Shown here one piece after another: positions 53,720 through 64,000 of a stretch of DNA of 64,000 nucleotides. The position numbers and the translations under genes were made by a program. A model generated the notes under the pieces. It was not told where the DNA came from, made no database searches, and saw nothing but the letters and a program-made list of their open reading frames with translations. Position 1 is the stretch's first letter. Every line of letters begins with the position of its first letter. Source of the stretch: Inquilinus limosus DSM 16000 (GTDB taxonomy: Bacteria; Pseudomonadota; Alphaproteobacteria; DSM-16000; Inquilinaceae); contig NZ_AUHM01000014.1 of NCBI RefSeq assembly GCF_000423185.1, positions 124,001 to 188,000 on the forward strand, in the 5' to 3' direction.

Positions 53720-53763
53720 CTCCGACCGTCCGGACTTGGCTCTGAGGGCTGTCGGCGCTAATA

Positions 53764-53902
53764 GGCCGTTTGGAAATGCGCTGGCGTGAGTCGGCTGGCG
53801 GTGGTTTCGAGAACCGGAGCGCAGCGGACATGAAGGTCCGTGAGCACCGGAAGCGGAGAAACCGCCGTCAGGCGGCCATGCCAGTAGCATTTGCAGACGG
53901 CC
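53764..53902. repeat. 139-nt imperfect inverted repeat / structured RNA candidate
   Basis: Left arm from GGCCGTTTGGAAATGC (53764) to GGTGGTTTC (ending ~53808). The right arm from GAAACCGCCG (53858) to GCATTTGCAGACGGCC (53902) is its imperfect reverse complement. Internal hairpins include CGGAC-ATGAAG-GTCCG (53825-53840 region) and CCGCC-GTCA-GGCGG. It fills the gap between the radical SAM and rnhB genes and ends 9 nt before the rnhB ATG, so it could affect rnhB translation, or be a dispersed palindrome. Confidence 0.7.
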
Positions 53903-53911
53903 GGGGGCGGG

Positions 53912-54532
53912 ATGCCGGATTGGAGTCTTGAAATCGAATGCGGCGCCCCGGCGAGGAGGGTCGCCGGGCTGGACGAGGTCGGCCGCGGCCCGCTGGCCGG
54001 CCCGGTCCTGGCCGCGGCCGTGGTGCTGACCCGGCCGCTCGACCCCGAGCTCGCATCCCTGATCGACGACAGCAAGGTGCTGACGACGCAGCGGCGAGAG
54101 GCGCTGGTGCCGCGCATCCGGGCGGTGGCGCAGGTCGGATTCGGCTGGGCCTCGGTCGAGGAGATCGACCGAATCAACATCCTACAGGCCAGCATGCTGG
54201 CGATGCGGCGGGCGGTCGAGGCGCTGCCCGAGCGCCCGGAGATGGCCCTCGTCGACGGCAACAAGCTGCCCGACGGCCTGCCCTGCGACGGTCGTGCGGT
54301 GGTCGATGGCGATGCGCTGTCGCTGTCGATCGCGGCGGCCTCGATCCTCGCAAAAGTTGTGCGCGACCACGAGATGTTGCGTCTCTCCACCCTCCATCCC
54401 GGCTATGGGTGGGAACGCAACGTCGGCTACGGCACGCCCGAGCATATCGCCGCGCTCGACCGGATCGGGGTCTGCGAGCACCATCGCCGGTCGTTTGCCC
54501 CGGTGATGCAGCGACTCGCCATAAGAGGCTGA
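53912..54532 (+). CDS. rnhB: ribonuclease HII
   Basis: 206 residues. Removes ribonucleotides from RNA-DNA hybrids and misincorporated rNMPs. Active-site motifs: [15 protein letters not shown] (DEG-type acidic pair), VDGNKLP, and [16 protein letters not shown] with the conserved Asp, plus [21 protein letters not shown] 53912 follows GGGGGCGGG closely behind the inverted repeat at 53764-53902. Same direction as ccrM, 48 bp upstream of it, an order found in many alphaproteobacteria. Confidence 0.95.
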   Translation: MPDWSLEIECGAPARRVAGLDEVGRGPLAGPVLAAAVVLTRPLDPELASLIDDSKVLTTQRREALVPRIRAVAQVGFGWASVEEIDRINILQASMLAMRRAVEALPERPEMALVDGNKLPDGLPCDGRAVVDGDALSLSIAAASILAKVVRDHEMLRLSTLHPGYGWERNVGYGTPEHIAALDRIGVCEHHRRSFAPVMQRLAIRG

Positions 54533-55699
<1,167 letters not shown>

Positions 55700-55716
55700 G
55701 GCGGCGCCGTCTCAAC

Positions 55717-56820
55717 TCATTCCGTCAACCGGTTGTATTTCCGAAGGATCTCCCGCAGGCGGTCATGCGGGATCGCATGCAGGGTGTTGCCGTCGCGGCC
55801 GGTCATGGTCTCGGCCGCGACCAGGGCGTTGACGATCGCCTCCTCGGTCGCCTGGGCCGCGGCCTCGATCAGCCCGTCCATCGCGTCGTTCGGCAGCACC
55901 TGCACCATCCGGCTGTCCTTGCGGCTGAAGGCGCCGGGATTGGCGGTGGAGAAGGCCAGAAAGATGTCGCCGCTGCCATTGGCGCCGGTGCCGCCGGTGC
56001 GGGCGATGCCGATCGGCGCCCGCCGCGCCAGCCGCTTCAGCTGGTGCGGCAGCAGCGGCGCGTCGGTGGCGATCACCACGATGATCGATCCCGTGTCGCG
56101 GTCCCAGGCCAGGTCGGGCAGCAGGTCCGGGATCTCCCGCCCGACCGGGACGCCGGCGATCGTCAGGTTCCGGCGGCGGCCGAAATTGCCCTGCACCAGC
56201 ACGCCGACGGCATGGCCGCCGTGCTCGGGTGAGAGCTGACGCGAAGCCGTGCCTGTACCGCCCTTGAATCCGAACAAGGACATGCCGGTGCCGCCGCCGA
56301 CATTGCCCTCGGCCACCGGGCCCGGCCTGGCGCCGTCCAGCGCTTCGACCGCATGCTGCGCCGTGACGTGGAAACCGTTGATGTCGTTCAGAATGCCGTC
56401 CCAGGTCTCGGCCACCACCGGCAGGCACCAGTAGAGGTCGTGGGCCAGCGGCGCCACCAGCCCGCGGCGGCCCTGCCAGCCGATCACGGCGTCGCGCACG
56501 ACACCGACGCTGTGGCTGTTGGTGATCATCACCGGCCCTTCGAGGAAGCCCGATTCCTCGATCCAGATGGTTCCGGTCATCTCGCCATTGCCGTTCAGCA
56601 CGGCGGTGCCGGCGAAGACCGGGTCGAAGACGCGGCCGCGCGGCAGGATGGCGGTGACGCCGGTGCGCACCGGCCCCCGCCCGACCTCCAGCCTGCCGTC
56701 GCCGGCGATGATGGTGGCAGCGCCGACCTCGACCCCCGCGACATCGGTGATGGCGTTAAGCGGCCCGGGCTCGCCGTCGAAGGGGATGCCCAGGTCGCGG
56801 GCCCTCGGCTTCTGGGTCAT
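55717..56820 (-). CDS. P1-family (DmpA/BapA-like) aminopeptidase
   Basis: 367 residues from ATG 56820 (GAGGAG 7 nt upstream). N-terminal-nucleophile-like peptidase that self-cleaves into two chains before a Ser. Visible: ARDLGIPFDGEPGPLNAITDVAGVEVG region, VMITNSHSVGVVRDAVIGW, GNVGGGTGMSLFGFKGGTGTASR, and GGTGANGSGDIFLAFSTAN, where the Ser of GSGDI is the expected new N-terminal nucleophile. Family members include D-aminopeptidase and beta-peptidyl aminopeptidases. Convergent with ccrM, 17 bp apart. Confidence 0.9.
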   Translation of the reverse strand: MTQKPRARDLGIPFDGEPGPLNAITDVAGVEVGAATIIAGDGRLEVGRGPVRTGVTAILPRGRVFDPVFAGTAVLNGNGEMTGTIWIEESGFLEGPVMITNSHSVGVVRDAVIGWQGRRGLVAPLAHDLYWCLPVVAETWDGILNDINGFHVTAQHAVEALDGARPGPVAEGNVGGGTGMSLFGFKGGTGTASRQLSPEHGGHAVGVLVQGNFGRRRNLTIAGVPVGREIPDLLPDLAWDRDTGSIIVVIATDAPLLPHQLKRLARRAPIGIARTGGTGANGSGDIFLAFSTANPGAFSRKDSRMVQVLPNDAMDGLIEAAAQATEEAIVNALVAAETMTGRDGNTLHAIPHDRLREILRKYNRLTE

Positions 56821-56885
56821 CGGCGGCTCCTCGGCTGCGTTGCCCTTCCGGGCTAGCGCGACGGCGGCGCACTTGTCCATGCCGG

Positions 56886-57218
56886 TCAGCCGGGGCGTTG
56901 CCGGACCAGCCGCTTGGGCGCCACCTCCCGCCAGGCCTCCGCCACCAGCGACCCGATCTGCTCGTCGTCGACCTGCGGCAGAGCGACGAAGGTCCAGGCC
57001 AGCCGGCCCCAGCGCGCCGGGGTGAAGGCCTCGGGATGCGCCGCGAACAGCATCTCCTGATGGTCGTGCGGCAGCTTCAGCACCGCCCGTCGTTCCGCCG
57101 GGCGCAGCACGGCGAAGATCCTGCCGCCGACCCGGAAGGACGGCCGCTCCCAATGCGCCTCCTCCGTCACCTCCGGCAGGGCCAGCGCGGCGCGCCGGAC
57201 CGTCTCCTCATCCGCCAT
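56886..57218 (-). CDS. MmcQ/YjbR-family protein
   Basis: 110 residues of the YjbR fold (CyaY-like, double-stranded-DNA-binding candidates). Visible segments: ALPEVTEEAHWERPSFRVGGRIFAVLRP, VLKLPHDHQEML, and the C-terminal WGRLAWTFVALPQVDDEQIGSLVAEAWREVAPKRL. No enzymatic motif. Biological role unknown. Upstream of and co-directional with the P1 peptidase, 65 bp away. Confidence 0.85.
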   Translation of the reverse strand: MADEETVRRAALALPEVTEEAHWERPSFRVGGRIFAVLRPAERRAVLKLPHDHQEMLFAAHPEAFTPARWGRLAWTFVALPQVDDEQIGSLVAEAWREVAPKRLVRQRPG

Positions 57219-57386
57219 CTCGGGTCTCCCTCCCGTCCCGCCGCAAGGATGCGCGCCTGCGCCCTGGTTTGCCTGGAGAATATTTGCGGCTATGCTGCCG
57301 GCCTCACAGCGCAGGAGAGGCCCTGATGGAGCGCAGGACGGAACGGCACTTCACCCGCCCCGTCACGCTGCCTCCGTCGAGCCGCC

Positions 57387-58979
57387 ATGCCTCTCCTTGC
57401 CGCCGAGTCGCTGTCCCACCACACCCCTGACCACCGCCCGCTCTTCGAGGATCTGACGCTCGCCTTCGGGGCGGAGCGGACCGGCCTCGTCTGCCGCAAC
57501 GGCGTCGGCAAATCCACGCTGCTGCGCCTGCTGCTGGGCGAGCTCCCGCCGCAATCCGGCCGCGTCCGCCGGCAGGGCCGCATCGGGCATCTGCCGCAGA
57601 CCGTCCGGATCGAGCCGGGCATGGCCGCCGCCGATGCCCTCGGCATCGCCCCGGCCCTGGCCCGGCTCGACCGGCTGCTGGCGGGGCAGGGCAGCGAGGA
57701 GGATCTCGCTGCCGCCGACTGGACGGTGGAGGAGCGGGCGGCCGCGGCGCTGCCCCGGCTCGGCCTGCCGGCCGATCTCGACCTGCGCCGGCCGCTCGGC
57801 ACCCTGAGCGGCGGCGAGGCGACCCGGCTGGCCCTGGCCGGGCTGCTGGTCGATCCGCCGGAGATGCTGGTGCTGGACGAGCCGACCAACAACCTCGACG
57901 CCGATGGCCGCGACGCCATCTGCGCGCTGCTGGAGGAATGGCGCGGCGGCGCCCTGGTGGTCAGCCACGACCGCGAGGTGCTGCGCCGGATGGACAGGAT
58001 CGTCGAGCTCTCCGGCCTGGGCGCGCGAAGCTATGGCGGCAACTGGGACGACCACCGGGCCCGGCGCGAGGCCGATGCCGAGTCGGCGCGGCGCAACCTG
58101 GCCCATGCCGAGCAGGAGGTGGCGCGGCTGGCGCGGGAGCGGCAGGCGGCGCTGGAGCGCAAGGCCCGCAGTGACGCCCGCGGCCGGAGAGCCCGCGCCG
58201 ACGGCAGCCAGTCCAAGCTCCTGCTCGATGCCGCCAAGGAGCGGGCCGGGCAGACCCAGGCGCGCCAGAGCGGCCTGCGGGAGCGCCGGGAGGAAACCGC
58301 CGAGGCGGCGCTGGCCGAGGCCCGCGCCGCGGTCGAGCGGGTGGAGACGCTGGGAGTCTCGTTGCCCTCCACGGGGCTCGCCGCCGGCACCCGTGTGCTC
58401 GCCTTCGAGCACGTCTCCTGGACGCCACCGGGCGCGGCCGGGCCGGTGCTGCGCGACCTGTCCTTCACCCTGGTCGGGCCGGAGCGGGTGGCTGCGACCG
58501 GGCCGAACGGCGCCGGCAAGTCGACGCTGTTTCGCCTCGCGGCCGGGGAACTGGAGCCGCAGGAAGGGACGGTCCGGCGCTTCGGCGGCGGCGTCGCCAT
58601 GCTCGACCAGCGGGCCGGCGGACTGAGGCCGGACCGCACCATCCTGGAGAATTTCCGGACGATGCATCCGGACGCGACCGACAATGCCTGCCGGACGGCG
58701 CTGGCGCGCTTCCTGTTCCGGGCCGACGCGGCCCTCTGCCAGGTCGGCGATCTCAGCGGCGGCGAGACCTTGCGGGCGGCTCTCGCCTGCGTGCTGGGCG
58801 GGCCGCGGCCGCCCCGGCTGCTGATCCTGGACGAGCCGACCAACCATCTCGACCTCGACTCGATCGCGGCGATCGAGCGGGCGGTGGCCGCCTATGACGG
58901 GGCGCTGCTGGTCGCCAGCCACGACCCCGACTTCCTCGAGGCGGTCGGCATCGGCAGGGTCATCGACCTGAGCAAATGA
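57387..58979 (+). CDS. ABC-F family ATP-binding protein
   Basis: 530 residues, two ABC domains without membrane parts. Domain 1: Walker A CRNGVGKSTLLRLL, signature LSGGEATRLALAGLL, Walker B MLVLDEPTNNLD. Linker (residues ~225-300) is coiled-coil and Arg-rich. Domain 2: GPNGAGKSTLFRLA, LSGGETLRAALACVL, LLILDEPTNHLD. ABC-F proteins act on the ribosome in translation or drug protection; this one falls near the Uup/YheS-like housekeeping group rather than a known resistance type. Convergent with cysK across a hairpin terminator. Confidence 0.91.
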   Translation: MPLLAAESLSHHTPDHRPLFEDLTLAFGAERTGLVCRNGVGKSTLLRLLLGELPPQSGRVRRQGRIGHLPQTVRIEPGMAAADALGIAPALARLDRLLAGQGSEEDLAAADWTVEERAAAALPRLGLPADLDLRRPLGTLSGGEATRLALAGLLVDPPEMLVLDEPTNNLDADGRDAICALLEEWRGGALVVSHDREVLRRMDRIVELSGLGARSYGGNWDDHRARREADAESARRNLAHAEQEVARLARERQAALERKARSDARGRRARADGSQSKLLLDAAKERAGQTQARQSGLRERREETAEAALAEARAAVERVETLGVSLPSTGLAAGTRVLAFEHVSWTPPGAAGPVLRDLSFTLVGPERVAATGPNGAGKSTLFRLAAGELEPQEGTVRRFGGGVAMLDQRAGGLRPDRTILENFRTMHPDATDNACRTALARFLFRADAALCQVGDLSGGETLRAALACVLGGPRPPRLLILDEPTNHLDLDSIAAIERAVAAYDGALLVASHDPDFLEAVGIGRVIDLSK

Positions 58980-58984
58980 GCAGA

Positions 58985-59012
58985 ACGGAAAAGCGGGCCC
59001 GAAGGCCCGCTT
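58985..59012 (-). terminator. UUCG-loop intrinsic terminator of cysK
   Basis: Minus strand: AAGCGGGCC, loop TTCG, GGCCCGCTT (59012-58991) followed by TTCC, starting 28 nt after the cysK stop. Nine-bp stem with the stable UUCG tetraloop and a short U-run. In the plus direction it has CGAA and no U-run, so it mainly serves cysK, though it could also stop ABC-F transcripts. Confidence 0.85.
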
Positions 59013-59039
59013 CCCCCGCACGCACTGAGAAGGCGGAGC

Positions 59040-60014
<975 letters not shown>

Positions 60015-60094
60015 ATTACTCTCCAGGGGCGTTAAATAAGCCGATCAACATTTATACGCGTCGGCCCTGGGGAAGGCCAGCCGCTCGGACCGGC

Positions 60095-60553
60095 TCAGAT
60101 CGAGAAGTCCACGGGGGCGGCCCGTTCGCGCGGGATGCCCCTGTCGCGCGCCTGGTTGGCGAGATCCTCGATGGTCAGGGAATCGAGCTTGCGCACCGCC
60201 TCCTCCTGCAGCTCGTGCCACAGCGGCCGCACGATCTCCTGCCCCAGGCGGGAGCCGGGCGGCAGCGAGTCCTCGTCGTCGGTCGCGGTCTCCAGCGACC
60301 GGATGGCGCGCACGATCTCGCCGACGGTGATGCGCCGGCGCTCCCGCGCCAGGCGATAGCCGCCGCGCGGCCCGCGCACCCCGGTCAGGATGTCGACCCG
60401 GACCAGCTGCTGCAGCACCTGTTCCAGGTACCGGCGCGGGATGCCCTGGCGCTTGGTGATCTCGGCGCTCTGCACCGGCGTGTCGACCGCGTTGTAGGCG
60501 ATGTCGAGAACCGCCTCGATCGCGAACAGCATCTTCTTCGGCAGTCGAAACAT
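60095..60553 (-). CDS. Rrf2-family transcriptional regulator, cysteine-free (CymR-like)
   Basis: 152 residues: N-terminal winged HTH (AIEAVLDIAYNAVDTPVQSAEITKRQGIPRRYLEQVLQQLVRVDIL, wing at GVRGPRGGYRLARERRRITV) and a short C-terminal region. There are no Cys residues in the whole protein, so it cannot hold the [Fe-S] cluster of IscR or NsrR. This fits CymR, which works through complex formation with CysK. It is encoded 3 bp after dut and 80 bp upstream of cysK. Confidence 0.9.
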   Translation of the reverse strand: MFRLPKKMLFAIEAVLDIAYNAVDTPVQSAEITKRQGIPRRYLEQVLQQLVRVDILTGVRGPRGGYRLARERRRITVGEIVRAIRSLETATDDEDSLPPGSRLGQEIVRPLWHELQEEAVRKLDSLTIEDLANQARDRGIPRERAAPVDFSI

Positions 60554-60556
60554 CCG

Positions 60557-61015
60557 TCAGGCTCCCGTTCCGGTGGACCCGTAGCCGCCCGCACCGCGGG
60601 CGGTGGTGTCGAGGCTCGGCTGTTCGTCCCAGGCGACGGTCGCGTGGCGGGCCACGACCATCTGGGCGATCCGCATGCCCCGGGTGATGGCGACCGGCTC
60701 GTCGCCGTGGTTGATCAGCACGACGCCGATCTCGCCGCGATAATCCGAATCGATCGTGCCCGGCGCGTTGACGATGGTGATGCCGTGCTTGAGGGCGAGG
60801 CCGGAGCGCGGGCGCACCTGCGCCTCCCAGCCGCGCGGCAGGGCGATGGCGATGCCGGTCGGGATCAGCACCCGGCGCCCGGGCGCCACCGTCACCGGCT
60901 CCGCCACCGCCGCCAGCAGGTCCAGCCCGGCCGAGTCTGCCGTGGCGGCGGCGGGCAGGGGCAGGCCCAAGCCATGCGGCAGGCGGGTGACGGCAATGGA
61001 GACGGCTTCGGTCAT
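60557..61015 (-). CDS. dut: dUTP pyrophosphatase
   Basis: 152 residues, trimeric dUTPase with its five motifs: [38 protein letters not shown] (uracil site), [10 protein letters not shown] and the C-terminal GAGGYGSTG loop. Hydrolyses dUTP to dUMP, preventing uracil misincorporation. Starts at ATG 61015, 10 bp after the coaBC stop at 61026; the pair coaBC-dut is conserved in many bacteria. Co-transcribed with rrf2 and cysK by spacing. Confidence 0.96.
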   Translation of the reverse strand: MTEAVSIAVTRLPHGLGLPLPAAATADSAGLDLLAAVAEPVTVAPGRRVLIPTGIAIALPRGWEAQVRPRSGLALKHGITIVNAPGTIDSDYRGEIGVVLINHGDEPVAITRGMRIAQMVVARHATVAWDEQPSLDTTARGAGGYGSTGTGA

Positions 61016-61025
61016 CGGATCGGGT

Positions 61026-62255
61026 TCAACCTTTCTCGAAGTGGCGGGCGATCGCACCGGCCAGGCGGGTGCCGATATCGGCCTTGCTCAGCCGTGGCCA
61101 GGTCTCGGCGCCGTCGGCGGTGATCAGGTGCAGGATGTTCGAATCGCCGCCGAAGGCCTGGGTACCCGGCGACACGTCGTTGGCCAGGATCCAGTCGCAG
61201 CCCTTTCGGGCGCGCTTGGCCTGGGCGTGCGCCACCACGTCCTGCGTCTCGGCGGCGAAACCCACCACCAGCGCCGGGCGGTCTGGCCCCGGGGCGCTCA
61301 GCGTCGCCAGGATGTCCGGGTTCTCGGCCAGGGTCAGGGCCGGCGGTCCGCCGGCGCCCTTCTTGATCTTCTGTCCGGAGGGCGCGGCGACCCGCCAGTC
61401 GGCCACAGCCGCGGCGCAGACCGCGATATCGGCCGGCAGGGCGGCGCGGCACGCGGCCATCATCTCGTCCGCCGTCTCGATCGGCACCACGGTGACGCCG
61501 GGCGGCGGCGGCTCATGGGTCGGCCCGGTCACCAGCGTCACCCGCGCCCCGGCCTGGTGCAGCGCCGCGGCGATGGCGTGGCCCTGCTTGCCGGAGGAGC
61601 GGTTGGCGATGTAGCGCACCGGGTCGATCGGCTCATGGGTCGGGCCGCTGGTGACGACGGCGTGGCGGCCCTTCAGCGGCCCGCCGGTGCCGGAGCGGTC
61701 GACCTCGGCGAAATAGGCCTCGACGGCGGCGACGATCTCCAGCGGCTCGGCCATGCGGCCGAAGCCGTATTCGCCGCAGGCCATCTCGCCCTGGTTCGGC
61801 CCGACGACGCGCACCCCGCGGCGCTGCAGCAACGCCAGGTTGTCCCGAGTCGCCGGATGCTCCCACATCCGGACGTTCATCGCCGGCGCCGCCAGCACCG
61901 GCTTGTCGGTGGCGAGGAGGGCGGTGGTGGCCAGGTCGTCGGCCAGCCCGGCCGCCATCCGCGCCAGGATGTTGGCGGTGGCCGGGGCCACCACCAGCAG
62001 GTCGGCGTCGCGCGACAGCCGGATGTGGCCCATCTCCGATTCGTCGGTCAGCGAGAACAGCTCGCCATAGACCTTGTCCTCGGTCAGGGCGGCGACGGCG
62101 AGGGGGGTGACGAATTCGGTCGCGGCCTTGGTCAGGATGCAGCGCACCCGGGCGCCGCGTTCGCGCAGCCGCCGGATCAGGTCCAGCGACTTGTAGGCGG
62201 CGATGCCGCCGGCGATGACCAGCAGGATGCGGCGGTCGCGCAGCGTCAGCGTCAC
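61026..62255 (-). CDS. coaBC: bifunctional phosphopantothenoylcysteine decarboxylase/phosphopantothenate-cysteine ligase
   Basis: 409 residues. The CoaC half (about 1-180): FMN-binding [19 protein letters not shown], decarboxylase motif [16 protein letters not shown], and [14 protein letters not shown] with the catalytic Cys. The CoaB half: [39 protein letters not shown], and the FAAET region. Makes 4'-phosphopantetheine for CoA. Frame from ATG 62255. Heads the coaBC-dut-rrf2-cysK string, preceded on the same strand by a small secreted protein and ubiE. Confidence 0.96.
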   Translation of the reverse strand: MTLTLRDRRILLVIAGGIAAYKSLDLIRRLRERGARVRCILTKAATEFVTPLAVAALTEDKVYGELFSLTDESEMGHIRLSRDADLLVVAPATANILARMAAGLADDLATTALLATDKPVLAAPAMNVRMWEHPATRDNLALLQRRGVRVVGPNQGEMACGEYGFGRMAEPLEIVAAVEAYFAEVDRSGTGGPLKGRHAVVTSGPTHEPIDPVRYIANRSSGKQGHAIAAALHQAGARVTLVTGPTHEPPPPGVTVVPIETADEMMAACRAALPADIAVCAAAVADWRVAAPSGQKIKKGAGGPPALTLAENPDILATLSAPGPDRPALVVGFAAETQDVVAHAQAKRARKGCDWILANDVSPGTQAFGGDSNILHLITADGAETWPRLSKADIGTRLAGAIARHFEKG

Positions 62256-62390
62256 GGCATGTCCCCAGGGACGGCGGAGGGCGAACTACATCGCATGAAT
62301 GTTCTTTAGGGCCCTCGGCCGGATTCGGCAAGCATTACGATCGCCGGCTGCGACGAAATGCGCGACAGGGGGCGTGAAATCAGCCGAAGC

Positions 62391-62714
62391 TCAGTCTTCG
62401 GGCGTGATGGCGACGGTCTCCGTGCTGCCGCCGTCGAGATACAGATTCCCGATCTCACGCGCCGAGCCGTCGGCCAAGGTGACCCGGAGGTCGAAGCCGG
62501 CATCGCCCCCGGCGTCATGGACGATCCCGAGCGTCCGGCCGGGGGCGAGCAGAGGATCGGAACGACCGATCAGCTCTATCCCCACGATGGCCTGTCCCGA
62601 TCGATTGTCGATGTTGACGCGCGTCGGTGCCGGCGCGTCGTACTGCGCCCTGCCGACGGCGACGCCGACCACCAGGCCCAGCGGGCCCGCGAGCGCGAGG
62701 AGACCCTTCTTCAT
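62391..62714 (-). CDS. small exported hypothetical protein between ubiE and coaBC
   Basis: 107 residues. A short signal-like N-terminus (KKGLLALAGPLGLVVGVAVG) followed by about 80 residues of beta-rich sequence (TRVNIDNRSGQAIVGIELIGR, TLGIVHDAGGDAGFDLRVTLADGS). No family recognised. It stands where ubiB lies in many alphaproteobacteria (ubiE-ubiB-coaBC). Co-directional with ubiE, 31 bp after it, so likely co-transcribed. Base composition is slightly less GC-rich than neighbours, which may point to later arrival. Confidence 0.72.
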   Translation of the reverse strand: MKKGLLALAGPLGLVVGVAVGRAQYDAPAPTRVNIDNRSGQAIVGIELIGRSDPLLAPGRTLGIVHDAGGDAGFDLRVTLADGSAREIGNLYLDGGSTETVAITPED

Positions 62715-62745
62715 CGCACCCCCTCAGCCCCCTCAGGACGATGTT

Positions 62746-63522
62746 TCAGATCCGCCAGCCGGTGTGGATCGCGGCAATGCCGCCGGAGAGATTGGTCCAG
62801 CGCACCCGCTCCAGCCCCGCCGCCTCGATCCGCTCGGCCAGGGTCGGCTGGTCGGGGAAGCGGCGGATGCTCTCGACCAGGTAGCGGTAGCTGTCCTCGT
62901 CCTTGGCCACCACCTTGCCCATCCGCGGGATCACGGCGCGGGAATAGAGGTCGTAGGCGCGGTCGAGGCCCGGCAGCACGACGCGGCTGAACTCCAGGCA
63001 GAAGAAGCGCCCGCCCGGCTTCAGCACGCGCCGCGCCTCGCGCAGCGCGTCGTCGATCCGGGTCACGTTCCTGAGGCCGAAGGAGATGGTGTAGACGTCG
63101 ACCGACCGGTCGGCGACCGGCAGCGATTCGGCGTTGCCGACCATGTGCAGGATCGGGCCGACCCAGCCGCGGTCGATCGCCCGGTCGCGGCCGACCGCGA
63201 CCATGCCCTCGGTCAGGTCGCAGATGATGGCGCGGGCGCCCTGGCCTGTACTGTCCACGCCGGCGCGGTCGAGGAAGCGGAAGGCGATGTCGCCGGTGCC
63301 GCCGGCCACGTCCAGCAGGACCTCGCCGGGGCGGGGCCGGATCGCCGCGATGAACTGGGTCTTCCACAGCCGGTGGATGCCGCCGCTCATCAGGTCGTTC
63401 ATCAGGTCGTAGCGGCGGGCGACGCTGGTGAAGACGCCGTGGACGCGCTGCGTCTTCTCCGTCGGATCGACTTCGGTGTCGCCGAACCAGCGGCTTTCGG
63501 GGTTGCGTTGCCTGTCGCTCAT
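62746..63522 (-). CDS. ubiE: demethylmenaquinone/ubiquinone C-methyltransferase
   Basis: 258 residues from ATG 63522. SAM methyltransferase: HGVFTSVARRYDLMNDLMSGGIHRLWK (family N-terminus), SAM motif DVAGGTGDIAFRF, NAESLPVADRSVDVYTISFGLRNVT, and the C-terminal NLSGGIAAIHTGW. Acts in ubiquinone and menaquinone synthesis. An ATG at 63534 would add four residues. Divergent from mutM with 47 bp between, the usual alphaproteobacterial pairing. Confidence 0.95.
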   Translation of the reverse strand: MSDRQRNPESRWFGDTEVDPTEKTQRVHGVFTSVARRYDLMNDLMSGGIHRLWKTQFIAAIRPRPGEVLLDVAGGTGDIAFRFLDRAGVDSTGQGARAIICDLTEGMVAVGRDRAIDRGWVGPILHMVGNAESLPVADRSVDVYTISFGLRNVTRIDDALREARRVLKPGGRFFCLEFSRVVLPGLDRAYDLYSRAVIPRMGKVVAKDEDSYRYLVESIRRFPDQPTLAERIEAAGLERVRWTNLSGGIAAIHTGWRI

Positions 63523-63569
63523 GGCCGGGACCATAGCGTCCGGCGCCGGCTCGTGCCAGTGTGCCGGCC

Positions 63570-64000
63570 ATGCCCGAGCTACCCGAAGTCGAAACCGTCC
63601 GCCGCGGCCTGGCGCCCGTCCTGGAAGGTCAGCGCCTGGCCCGCGTCGAACAGCGCCGCCCCGATCTGCGCTTCCCCTTGCCCGAGCGCATGGCCGAGCG
63701 GCTGACCGGCCGGCGAATCACGCGGCTCGACCGCCGCGCCAAATACCTGCTGCTGCATCTCGACGACGGCATGGTGCTGCTGATCCATCTCGGCATGTCC
63801 GGCCGGATGATGGTCAGCCGGGGGCGGCCGGACATCGTCAGCCCGCACGACCATGTGGTGTTCGAGACCGAATCCGGCTCGGTCGTTACCTTCAACGACA
63901 CCCGCCGCTTCGGCATGATGGACCTGGTCAGCCAGAACGCCCTGCATGCCCACAAGGCGCTGGAGGCGCTGGGGCCGGAGCCGCTGTCGGACGAATTCGA
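63570..64000 (+). CDS. mutM: formamidopyrimidine-DNA glycosylase, 3' end cut by window edge
   Basis: The first 143 codons of Fpg/MutM, which excises 8-oxoguanine and formamidopyrimidines with beta,delta-lyase action. The N-terminus [13 protein letters not shown] carries the catalytic Pro2-Glu3, and [26 protein letters not shown] carries the conserved Lys region; the HDHVVFETE and TRRFGMMDL segments follow. The zinc finger and H2TH domain lie outside the window. Divergent from ubiE. Confidence 0.95.
   Translation, partial: MPELPEVETVRRGLAPVLEGQRLARVEQRRPDLRFPLPERMAERLTGRRITRLDRRAKYLLLHLDDGMVLLIHLGMSGRMMVSRGRPDIVSPHDHVVFETESGSVVTFNDTRRFGMMDLVSQNALHAHKALEALGPEPLSDEF

Noticed and set aside
53800-53815. 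GGTTTCGAGAACC as a tRNA T-arm
   Set aside because: No acceptor stem, anticodon arm or CCA context; it is part of the larger inverted repeat at 53764-53902.

Overview
The window is about 70% G+C and reads as a chromosomal segment of an alphaproteobacterium, most likely in Rhodospirillales (Inquilinus/Azospirillum-like; inferred from gene content, not tested). Supporting marks are a CcrM-type GANTC methylase, a LexA box of the alphaproteobacterial form GTTC-N7-GTTC, sigma-EcfG-like promoters, and the blocks rpsT|dnaA-dnaN-recF-gyrB and mutM|ubiE..coaBC-dut.

Positions 1-25000 form a purine-to-glyoxylate catabolic region. It holds glxR-hyi-gcl (glyoxylate to glycerate), an IclR regulator, guaD and puuD, a LysR regulator, a cysteine desulfurase, a BMP-type ABC importer (four genes), xdhC, xdhB, xdhA and uraH on the minus strand. 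Divergent from these are puuE, uraD, allC and an M20 hydrolase. Together they run guanine -> xanthine -> urate -> 5-hydroxyisourate -> OHCU -> allantoin -> allantoate -> ureido compounds -> glyoxylate -> tartronate semialdehyde -> glycerate. A yefM-yoeB toxin-antitoxin module sits between gcl and the IclR gene.

The most unusual content is three ~487-bp units (9990-10476, 16117-16603, 25000-25485). Each carries one DUF559 (PD-(D/E)xK/Vsr-like nuclease fold) gene enclosed by ~45-bp inverted repeats made of a hairpin plus a G-rich tail. All sit within about 35 nt of a neighbouring stop codon, and one lies inside the xdhAB-xdhC gene string. They look like a small palindrome-flanked mobile element.

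Positions 25500-45100 are accessory metabolism and stress functions: TerC, AraC/NmrA pair, AlkD-like and GFA proteins, deoC with a two-domain ALDH16-type dehydrogenase, a PPTase, a LysR/SDR pair, a DCXR-like reductase, msrB, a cluster of small envelope/stress genes with candidate EcfG promoters, a periplasmic Mo-hydroxylase with triheme cytochrome, an epimerase and msrA.

Positions 45180-64000 are housekeeping: gyrB, recF, dnaN, dnaA, rpsT, a radical SAM gene behind a LexA-box promoter, rnhB, ccrM, a P1-type peptidase, MmcQ/YjbR, an ABC-F protein, cysK with an Rrf2 regulator, dut, coaBC, ubiE and the start of mutM. No rRNA, tRNA or CRISPR was seen.
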